A stretch of 21,910 nt of DNA from Lichenicola sp964658455 (GTDB lineage Bacteria; Pseudomonadota; Alphaproteobacteria; Acetobacterales; Acetobacteraceae), in the NCBI GenBank assembly GCA_964658455.1, contig CAZZZA010000038.1:1-21910 (forward strand), given 5' to 3'. A program made the translations under genes and the position numbers. The notes below the pieces were generated by a model that was given only the letters and a program-made list of their open reading frames with translations, made no database searches and had not been told where the DNA came from. Below are positions 8,329 to 14,464 of the stretch, in pieces (position 1 is the first letter of the stretch; the number at the start of each line of letters is the position of its first letter).

Positions 8329-9552
8329 TCAGCCGCGCGCCACGCCGCGCTGCAGCCGGACGCACAGGCCGAGCCCGGCCAGGCAGCAGAGTGCGGCGCA
8401 CGGGAACAGGCTGGCGTAGCCGTGCCCCTTCGCGATCAGGCCGAGCACCGGGCCGCTGAGCCCGAGCGAGACGTCGAGGAACACGCTGTAGGCGCCGATC
8501 GCCGAACCCCGGTTGCCCGGCCCGACCCGATCCACCGCCAGCAGGCCAAGCGCCGGGAACACCAGCGCGAAGCCGGCCCCGGCCAGCGCGCATCCCAGCA
8601 CCGCGAGCGCCTGCAGCGGCGCCAGCCAGACCAGCAGCAGGCCGGCGCCTTCGACGCCGAGCGACGCCATGGTGACGACGATGCCGCCGCGGCGCGCGAT
8701 CTGCCCGGCGAACGCCAGGCGGGTGAGGATGAAGGCGATGCCAAACAGCGACAGGGCGATGCCGGGGCCGACCGCGCCGCCGGCGCGATGCCAGCCGCGC
8801 TCGCGGTAGAACAGGGTGATGAAGGTGGAGATCACGCCGAACCCCACCGAACTCAGCGCCAGCGTCGCGCCGAACGGCGATACCGCGCTCAGGATGCGCC
8901 AGAACGCCACCCGCGCGCCGCCGCCGGTGGCGGCCACCGCCGGCCGGCGCCGTGCCGCGAGCAGGCCCGCCAGCGCCAGCAGCATGGTCAGCCCGCCGAT
9001 GAGCACCAGCCCGTGCGCCAGCCGGCCACCGGCCAGCGCTAGCCCGAGCGGGGCGCCGAGCGCGATGCCGCCATAGCAGGCGATGCCGTTGAACGAGATC
9101 ACCTGCGCGGTGCGGCCGGCGCCGACCAGGCCGATCGCCCAGGTGATGCAGCCGGTGCCGATGCAGCTCTCGGCGCTGCCCAGCGTCAGGCGCGACGCCA
9201 GCAGCAGCGCCAGCGCCGCGAGCGGCAGCCGGTGCAGCGCGCCGGCCAGGGTCAGCAGCAGCCCGGAGCCGCCGCACAGGCAGAGCCCGATCAGCACCGC
9301 CCGCTTCGGTCCGATCGTATCCACGATCCGCCCGGTCGGGCCGCGGGTCAGGAAGGTGGCGAGGTATTGCAGGCTGACCGCCAGGCCGGCGATCACCACG
9401 TCGAATCCGAGCCCGTAATGGGTGAAGGATGGGATCACCGCCAGCGGCAGCCCGATCGTGACGTAGCAGAGCAGCGTGAACGACACCGTCGCCGCGATCT
9501 GCACCGCCGGGCGGTCGCGCCGTGCGGCGGCTTCGGGGACGCTTTCCGGCAC
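8329..9552 (-). CDS. MFS transporter, YhhS/YfcJ-like
   Basis: Twelve-helix major facilitator transporter of 407 residues, normal size. The motif after helix 2, ISLQY-like LAVSLQYLATFLTRGPTGRI, followed by VDTIGPKRAVLIG, closely resembles the E. coli YhhS/YfcJ group. In that group substrates are poorly defined (export of small metabolites or drugs is suggested). Hydrophobic segments alternate with short Arg/Gly loops through the whole length, with a longer cytoplasmic loop near the middle containing ARRRPAVAATGG. I chose GTG at 9552 because GGAGGA lies 9 nt upstream. The longest frame begins at a TTG (9570) that overlaps that ribosome site and is unlikely to be the start. It is transcribed away from the Nudix gene across a 97-bp divergent gap. 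Confidence 0.88.
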   Translation of the reverse strand: MPESVPEAAARRDRPAVQIAATVSFTLLCYVTIGLPLAVIPSFTHYGLGFDVVIAGLAVSLQYLATFLTRGPTGRIVDTIGPKRAVLIGLCLCGGSGLLLTLAGALHRLPLAALALLLASRLTLGSAESCIGTGCITWAIGLVGAGRTAQVISFNGIACYGGIALGAPLGLALAGGRLAHGLVLIGGLTMLLALAGLLAARRRPAVAATGGGARVAFWRILSAVSPFGATLALSSVGFGVISTFITLFYRERGWHRAGGAVGPGIALSLFGIAFILTRLAFAGQIARRGGIVVTMASLGVEGAGLLLVWLAPLQALAVLGCALAGAGFALVFPALGLLAVDRVGPGNRGSAIGAYSVFLDVSLGLSGPVLGLIAKGHGYASLFPCAALCCLAGLGLCVRLQRGVARG

Positions 9553-9561
9553 CAGCCTGTC

Positions 9562-9567
9562 TCCTCC
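9562..9567 (-). promoter_or_regulatory. Ribosome binding site that decides the MFS start
   Basis: GGAGGA on the minus strand, nine bases before GTG 9552. It sits inside the open frame that extends upstream to TTG 9570. It therefore argues that the longer frame is not translated from TTG. Confidence 0.7.
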
Positions 9568-9584
9568 CAACGCGGCCGGCGCGC

Positions 9585-9615
9585 TTGATTGCCGGCCATG
9601 CCGGCGTGCGATACT
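9585..9615 (+). promoter_or_regulatory. Possible promoter of the Nudix-oxygenase pair with a palindrome in its spacer
   Basis: TTGATT at 9585-9590 and GATACT at 9610-9615 resemble -35 and -10 elements, with a long 19-nt spacer. The spacer contains GCCGGC-CAT-GCCGGC (9591-9605), two copies of a self-complementary hexamer, and another CGGCCGGC lies just upstream at 9573-9580. A repressor or MerR-type activator site is one way to read a 19-nt spacer with a central dyad, but GCCGGC also occurs by chance in DNA this GC-rich. The start codon lies 35 nt downstream. Confidence 0.35.
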
Positions 9616-9649
9616 GCAACGCGTCCCGCAAGCCCCGAGGAGCGGCCCG

Positions 9650-10210
9650 ATGCAGACCGATGGCGGCTATGTCACCCTGTCGAGCCGGATCGCCTACGCG
9701 AACCGCTGGCTCAGGGTGCGGGAGGATGTGATCCGGCGTCCGGACGGCTCCGACGGGCTGTATGGCGTGATCGAGCGCGAGGATTTCGTGGTGGTGGCGG
9801 CACTGGGCGAGGCGGACGGCCAGCCCTGCCTGGCCCTGGTCGAGCAGTTCCGCTACCCGGTCGGGCGCCGGCTGTGGGAACTGCCGATGGGCATGTGGGA
9901 GGAGCGTCCCGATGCCACGCCGGAGCAGATCGCGGCCGGCGAGCTGGCGGAGGAGACCGGCCTGCTGGCGGCCAGCATGGTGCGTGTCGGCACGCTGTTC
10001 CAGGGGCCGGGTTTCTGCAACCAGCAGGGCCATGTGTTCCTGGCCGGCGACCTGACCAGCACCGAGGCGGCGCGCGAGACCAGCGAGCAGGACATGATCG
10101 CCAGGATGTTCCCGCTCGCCGAGATCGAGGCGATGATCGGCGACGGGCGCATCGTGTGCATGGCGACGATCGCCAGCATCGGCCTGCTGCGCCTGAAGCG
10201 GCTGATCTGA
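9650..10210 (+). CDS. Nudix hydrolase (ADP-ribose pyrophosphatase-like)
   Basis: Hydrolyses a nucleoside diphosphate linked to another moiety; the ADP-sugar branch is most likely. Of 186 residues, the core is VVVAALGEADGQPCLALVEQ (47-66) and FRYPVGRRLWELPMG (67-81), followed by a variant Nudix box ending GELAEETGL (97-105). Two extra residues lie between the first Gly and the helix, and Gly replaces the usual Arg. The metal-binding Glu cluster ELAEE is intact. The ATG at 9650 has GAGGAG seven bases upstream; longer frames upstream are not homologous. The next gene starts 2 nt after the stop, so the two are probably co-translated. The real substrate is unknown. Confidence 0.9.
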   Translation: MQTDGGYVTLSSRIAYANRWLRVREDVIRRPDGSDGLYGVIEREDFVVVAALGEADGQPCLALVEQFRYPVGRRLWELPMGMWEERPDATPEQIAAGELAEETGLLAASMVRVGTLFQGPGFCNQQGHVFLAGDLTSTEAARETSEQDMIARMFPLAEIEAMIGDGRIVCMATIASIGLLRLKRLI

Positions 10211-10212
10211 CG

Positions 10213-11148
10213 ATGCGGCGGGTGCCCACCCTGGATCTGCGCCGCTTCGAGACCGACCGCGCCGGGTTCGTCGCAGCCCTCGGCGCCGCCTACCGGACGT
10301 TCGGGTTCTGCTGCTTTTCCCATCACGGCATCGACGCGGCGCTGATCGGCGACGCCTACGCGGCGTTCGCCCGCTTTTTCGCGCAGCCGGCGGCGGTCAA
10401 GGCGCGCGCGAGCGTGCGCACGCAGGGCGGCGGCGGGCGCGGCTATGTCGGCTTCAGGATCGAGACCGCGCGCACCAGCACGATCCCGGACCTCAAGGAG
10501 TTCTACCATATCGGCCGCGACGCGCCGCCGGCCGGCGATCCGGTGCTGCGCGACAATGTCTGGCCGGACGGGATGCCGGACTTCGAAGCCGCGGCGCGCG
10601 CCCTGTTCGCGGCGATGGAACAGGCCGGCCAGCTCGTGCTGTCGGCGATCGCGCTCGATCTCGGGCTCGATCCGGGCTTCTTCGCCACCGTGGTCGATCA
10701 CGGCGATTCGATCCTGCGCGCGCTGCACTACCCGCCGATCCGGCCGGAGGATCTGCCAGCGGTGCGGGCCGAGGCGCACGAGGATATCAGCCTCATCACC
10801 CTGCTGGTCGGGGCCACCGCGTCCGGCCTGGAGATCCTGACCCGCGACGGCGCCTGGCTTCCGATCGAGGCGGAGCCCGGCACGCTGGTGGTCAATGTCG
10901 GCGACATGATGCAGCGCCTGACCAACCGGCTGTATCCCTCGACCACGCACCGGGTGGTCAACCCGAGCGGCGCCGGCGCCGGCACCAGCCGCTACTCGAT
11001 GCCGTTCTTTCTCGCGCCGAACATGGAGTATCTGATCGAGACGCTCCCGGGCTGCATCGGCGCCGAGGGCGACCACTACCCGGAGCCGATCACCGCGCAC
11101 GAGTACCTGATGCAGCGGCTGCGCGAGATCAGGCTGCAGACCGGCTGA
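10213..11148 (+). CDS. 2OG-Fe(II) oxygenase, isopenicillin N synthase-like family
   Basis: Non-haem iron oxygenase of 311 residues with the DIOX_N plus 2OG-FeII_Oxy layout. The N-terminal half has VPTLDLRRF and YRTFGFCCFSHHGI (27-40). The catalytic half carries the iron ligands H189 and D191 in HEDISLITLL, and H246 in STTHRVVNP. R260 and S262 in RYSMPFF are the usual 2-oxoglutarate carboxylate contacts. All key residues are present, so it should be active. Family members in bacteria act on varied small molecules, and this sequence does not point to one substrate. True isopenicillin N synthase is unlikely, since no penicillin genes are near. It starts 2 nt after the Nudix stop; the in-frame extension upstream is only the Nudix gene read in another frame. 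Confidence 0.92.
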   Translation: MRRVPTLDLRRFETDRAGFVAALGAAYRTFGFCCFSHHGIDAALIGDAYAAFARFFAQPAAVKARASVRTQGGGGRGYVGFRIETARTSTIPDLKEFYHIGRDAPPAGDPVLRDNVWPDGMPDFEAAARALFAAMEQAGQLVLSAIALDLGLDPGFFATVVDHGDSILRALHYPPIRPEDLPAVRAEAHEDISLITLLVGATASGLEILTRDGAWLPIEAEPGTLVVNVGDMMQRLTNRLYPSTTHRVVNPSGAGAGTSRYSMPFFLAPNMEYLIETLPGCIGAEGDHYPEPITAHEYLMQRLREIRLQTG

Positions 11149-11190
11149 GGCCGCCGGCGGCATGCGATGTTTTGTATCGCCATGCTGCAA

Positions 11191-11208
11191 ATGTCATCGA
11201 ATTGTCGT
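11191..11208 (+). promoter_or_regulatory. Probable Pho box (PhoB binding site)
   Basis: ATGTCATCGAATTGTCGT contains two TGTC-type half-repeats, TGTCAT at 11192 and TGTCGT at 11203, exactly 11 bp apart with an AT-richer centre. By my alignment it matches 13 of 18 positions of the E. coli Pho box consensus. A looser third TTTCAC begins at 11215. It lies about 80 bp upstream of a secreted phosphoesterase, the kind of gene PhoB commonly controls, in an unusually AT-rich patch for this window. A TCAAAA at 11222-11227 sits where a -10 would be expected. Confidence 0.6.
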
Positions 11209-11245
11209 TGTTCATTTCACGTCAAAAGGTTTCAAACCCACCGGT

Positions 11246-11268
11246 CGGCCCGATACACGATCGGGCCG
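11246..11268 (+). repeat. Perfect inverted repeat in the phosphoesterase leader
   Basis: CGGCCCGAT (11246-11254), a five-base loop, then ATCGGGCCG (11260-11268): nine perfect pairs. It ends 19 nt before the ATG at 11288 and just ahead of the GGAG ribosome site. No T-run follows, so it is not a classical terminator. It could be an operator or an mRNA 5'-leader hairpin that stabilises the message or tunes translation. Confidence 0.55.
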
Positions 11269-11287
11269 GACTCTCGGTGGAGACGAC

Positions 11288-13342
11288 ATGACGTTCCGGA
11301 ATTGGTGCAGATCGACCTGTGCCGCGACGATGACGGTTGCGCTGTTGCAGCCCACGGTTGTGTTCGCCCAGGAAGCGCCTGGCAGCGTCACCATCGGGCC
11401 GCGCAGCAGCAAGCTGGTGCAGGGCTACGCGACCGATCTGTCCAGGCAGCCGGCGCTCTCGACGGCGGAGAAGATCGCGCTGCTGCGCAAGAAGGTGAAG
11501 TACGTGTTCGTCCTGTTCCAGGAGAACCGGTCGTTCGACTTCTATTTCGGCACCTTCCCCGGCGCGCACGGCCTGTTCTCGCAGAGCGCCGCCAACACCC
11601 CGGGCTTCAGCCAGCCGATCGTCAACACCGACGGTACCGTCGGCACCATCAGCCCGTTCCTGATTCCGCAGACGGTCAAGGACGTGAACGGCAAGACGGT
11701 GCATATCTATCCGGCCGACACCGCGTCGGTTGATCATTCCCACACCGGAATCGTCAACAGCCAGCATTTCGTCGGCGGCGTCTCGCAGAACGATCGTTTC
11801 GCGCTCGACGAGGAAGGCCTGACCACCAACGCCCAGGGTCAGATCGTCAGCAAGACCACCGGCCTCGCCGCGACCTCGAACCCGACCCTGATCCAGAAGC
11901 AGATGGCGGAAGTGGCGATGGGCCACGTCGATTGCGACACCGCGCCGTATCTCTGGCAGTTCGCCGACCGCTTCGCGCTGTTCGACAATTTCCACATGAC
12001 CGTCACCGCGCCGTCGACCCCGAACGCGCTGGCGATCATCGCCGGCCAGTCCGGCCTGACGCAGTGGGCGCTGCATCCCAACGAGGCCAGCAGCAACACC
12101 GCGAGCCCGGTGGTCGCGACCAGCGGCGGCCAGCCGATCGTCGGCGACCCCGGCCCGTTCCCCGGCTCCAACCTCGACACCTCGCCGATCAAGCCGCCCT
12201 ACAACCCGGCCGACGAGAACCCGGCGACGCCTGCGCTGAACCAGACCTACGCCACGCTGCCGCTGTCGTTCATGGGCAAGGACATCCAGAAGACGGTCTC
12301 CACCGACCAGAATCCGGCGCTCGACCTCGCCGACATCCAGCAGGACATCAAGACCATCGCCGGCGACGGCAAGAAGCCGACCAACTGGGCCTGGTTCCAG
12401 GAGGGCTACGACGCCGAGCCGACCGACTCCGCCGCGGTGCCGCTGCACAGCTCGTACATCATCCATCACGATGCGCCGCAATATTTCGGCTATATCGGCG
12501 ACAACCCGCAGGTGGCGCAGAACCATCTCTACGGCCTGAACGACTTCTTCCTCGCCATGCAGTACCAGCTGCTGCCGGCCGAGGGCGGCGTCGCCTACGT
12601 GCGCGGCGGCTACGACAACAATGACGGCCTGCAGCCGGTCGATCCCAACAAGGCGGTGCAGGCGGCGTTCCTGGGCGGCGACGACCATCCGGGCTATTCC
12701 GACGCCCAGATCAGCGAGCAGCAGGTCGCCGACGAGGTCAACGCGATCGCCGCCAGCCCGTACTGGAAGGACAGCGCGATCATCATCACCTACGACGAGA
12801 CCGACGGTCTGTACGACCACGGCGCCGTCACCACCCGCGTCAAGGATCCGGAGGGCCAGCCGCTCGAGCCGTCCTCGCGCATCCCGACGATCGTGATCTC
12901 GCCCTACGCCAAGTCGCACGCGATCATCAGCGAGAATTCCGAGCACAGCTCGATCATCAAGCTGATCGACAAGCTGTTCGACCTCACGCCGCTGGCCGAC
13001 CTGCCGGACGAGAAGAAGGGCGTCAGGCTCGGCAAGCAGCAGGAAGGCCAGGACTACATGGGCCCGGCCGACGACAACGTCCCCGGCATCGGCAATATGC
13101 TGGCCGCGTTCGACAATGCCCGCCTGATGGACCAGACCGCGCCGCTGCCGGCCTCGTATGCGGAAATCCAGCCCGGCCAGAAGCCGAGCCTGCCGCACTA
13201 CGCCGCCGGCGGCTGCTACACGCTCAACATCGTGCCGACCGACTATACCGGCAACAAGCTGATCGACCCGGCGCCCAGCGACTTCAACCCGCGCCCGTCG
13301 CTGACGCCCGGCGTGCCGACCTCGGGCACCTGGACGCCCTGA
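11288..13342 (+). CDS. Secreted phosphoesterase family protein (acid phosphatase AcpA / phospholipase C type)
   Basis: Secreted hydrolase of phosphomonoesters or phospholipids, 684 residues, belonging to the phosphoesterase superfamily (PF04185 type). A Sec signal peptide is likely, with cleavage near VFA|QEA at residues 27/28; there is no twin-arginine motif. The hallmark VLFQENRSFDFYFGTFPG (75-92) supplies the metal-binding E79-N80. TAPSTPN around S243 is a candidate nucleophile region by analogy with Francisella AcpA. GGDDHPGYSD (463-472) and IIITYDETDGLYDHG (498-512) give further active-site acids and histidines. SRIPTIVISPYAK and ENSEHSSIIKLID complete the family core. I chose ATG 11288, with GGAG before it, because the longer frame from 11162 would place the signal peptide internally and run through the Pho box. 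A strong terminator follows. Acid phosphatase versus phospholipase activity is not resolved. Confidence 0.9.
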   Translation: MTFRNWCRSTCAATMTVALLQPTVVFAQEAPGSVTIGPRSSKLVQGYATDLSRQPALSTAEKIALLRKKVKYVFVLFQENRSFDFYFGTFPGAHGLFSQSAANTPGFSQPIVNTDGTVGTISPFLIPQTVKDVNGKTVHIYPADTASVDHSHTGIVNSQHFVGGVSQNDRFALDEEGLTTNAQGQIVSKTTGLAATSNPTLIQKQMAEVAMGHVDCDTAPYLWQFADRFALFDNFHMTVTAPSTPNALAIIAGQSGLTQWALHPNEASSNTASPVVATSGGQPIVGDPGPFPGSNLDTSPIKPPYNPADENPATPALNQTYATLPLSFMGKDIQKTVSTDQNPALDLADIQQDIKTIAGDGKKPTNWAWFQEGYDAEPTDSAAVPLHSSYIIHHDAPQYFGYIGDNPQVAQNHLYGLNDFFLAMQYQLLPAEGGVAYVRGGYDNNDGLQPVDPNKAVQAAFLGGDDHPGYSDAQISEQQVADEVNAIAASPYWKDSAIIITYDETDGLYDHGAVTTRVKDPEGQPLEPSSRIPTIVISPYAKSHAIISENSEHSSIIKLIDKLFDLTPLADLPDEKKGVRLGKQQEGQDYMGPADDNVPGIGNMLAAFDNARLMDQTAPLPASYAEIQPGQKPSLPHYAAGGCYTLNIVPTDYTGNKLIDPAPSDFNPRPSLTPGVPTSGTWTP

Positions 13343-13374
13343 GTTCCGCGGCACCCGCGAGGGGTTCGCCAACA

Positions 13375-13403
13375 GGGAGCCGGGTTCGCCCGGCTCCCTT
13401 CTT
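13375..13403 (+). terminator. Intrinsic terminator after the phosphoesterase
   Basis: GGGAGCCGGG (13375-13384), a TTCG tetraloop, then CCCGGCTCCC (13389-13398): ten perfect pairs, followed by TTCTT. The UUCG-type loop makes the hairpin very stable. The T-run is short and interrupted. It begins 33 nt after the stop codon and ends only 13 nt before the next start, so read-through into the binding-protein gene should be limited unless conditional. Confidence 0.85.
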
Positions 13404-13415
13404 CACGTACGGAGC

Positions 13416-14462
13416 ATGGCCGTCTTGAACATCTTCTTGAAGGCCGCGGCCTCGATCCTGGCGCTCGGCCTGTGGTTCTGGACCATGCCGACCGCCGCCG
13501 CGCAGCAGACCCTGGAGTCGGTGCGCAAGGCCGGCGTGGTCACCTGCGGCATCATCGCCGACGAGGACGATTATTCCGAGGCCGACACGCACGGCAACCT
13601 GTCGGCGTTCGGCGCCGATTATTGCCGGGCGCTGTCGGCGGAGATCTTCGGCGATCCCAGCCATGCCCGCTTCCTGACCCTGCCGGACGAGCCCGGCGCG
13701 CTGGCGAAACTGCGCGACCGCAAGGTCGAGGTGGTGTTCGGCGCCACCCCGAACCCGGTGATCGGCGGCCTGTCGCACATCGCCTACGGCCCGCCGCTGC
13801 TGATCGACGGGCAGGGCTTCCTGGTCTCCCACCGCAGCGGCATCCGGACGCTCGCCGAGCTGTCGGGCAAGCGTGTGTGCTTCATCAATGCGGCGCCGCC
13901 GGAACAGATCCTCTACGACGCGCTGGAGCCGAGACTCTCGACACCGGAATTGCGCTTTCCCTATTCGGAACGCGGCGAGATGGAGATCGCGCTGCTCGAC
14001 GGACATTGCGACGCGATCACCGGCGACGTCTCGTGGATGGCCAATGTGCGCGCCAGCTTCAACAACCGTCGCGGCGAGTTCGAAGTGCTGGCGGACACGA
14101 TCTCGACCGACCCGTTCTCGCCCGCCTATCGCGACGACGACCGGCAGTGGGCGTCATTGATCGACTGGACGGTGTGGGCCGCGTTGCAGGCCGAGACCCA
14201 TGGCATCGATCATGCAAGCTTCAACGCCATGCAGCAGAGCCGCGACCCGGTGGTGCAGCGCCTGCTCGGCAGGACGCCCTGGATCGGCAAGGCGCTCGGG
14301 CTGCGTGACGAGGCGTTCGCGCGCGCGATCCGCCTGGTCGGCAACGCAGGCGAGATCTACGAGCGCGATGTCGGCGTCGCGCTGCACCTGCCGCGCGGCC
14401 GCAACCGGCCGGTCGAGCAGGGCGGCATCCTGTGGGCGCTGCCGGTCGAGCCGCTGCAGTAG
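13416..14462 (+). CDS. Orphan periplasmic solute-binding protein, AapJ-like (SBP family 3)
   Basis: Periplasmic binding protein of 348 residues. The signal peptide is predicted to be cleaved near TAAA|QQ (29/30), and the mature part starts with the family opening TLESVRKAGVVTCGI. The C-terminal third closely follows AapJ/BztA general amino-acid binding proteins: WTVWAALQAETHGI, SRDPVVQRLLG, RLVGNAGEIYERDVG, LPRGRN and GGILWALP. The central loop that in AapJ contains RNTTWT followed by an Arg is replaced by VFGATPNPVIGGLSHIAYG, so the ligand may not be an amino acid. No permease or ATPase gene is adjacent. GGAG lies only one base before ATG 13416; TTG 13425 would have better spacing (10 nt) and still keeps a signal peptide, so the start is uncertain. 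It is separated from the phosphoesterase by a terminator. Confidence 0.82.
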   Translation: MAVLNIFLKAAASILALGLWFWTMPTAAAQQTLESVRKAGVVTCGIIADEDDYSEADTHGNLSAFGADYCRALSAEIFGDPSHARFLTLPDEPGALAKLRDRKVEVVFGATPNPVIGGLSHIAYGPPLLIDGQGFLVSHRSGIRTLAELSGKRVCFINAAPPEQILYDALEPRLSTPELRFPYSERGEMEIALLDGHCDAITGDVSWMANVRASFNNRRGEFEVLADTISTDPFSPAYRDDDRQWASLIDWTVWAALQAETHGIDHASFNAMQQSRDPVVQRLLGRTPWIGKALGLRDEAFARAIRLVGNAGEIYERDVGVALHLPRGRNRPVEQGGILWALPVEPLQ

Positions 14463-14464
14463 GC

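Noticed and set aside
11162..11287. Upstream extension of the phosphoesterase frame from ATG 11162
   Set aside because: It would bury the signal peptide inside the protein and cover the Pho-box-like site and the leader hairpin. ATG 11288 has its own ribosome site.
11222..13372. 716-residue open frame on the minus strand opposite the phosphoesterase
   Set aside because: Composition typical of an antisense shadow; the plus-strand protein has signal peptide and family motifs.
13416..14462. Binding protein of a quinoprotein dehydrogenase system (XoxJ-like)
   Set aside because: The C-terminal signature matches AapJ/BztA better, and there is no quinoprotein dehydrogenase or cytochrome gene nearby.
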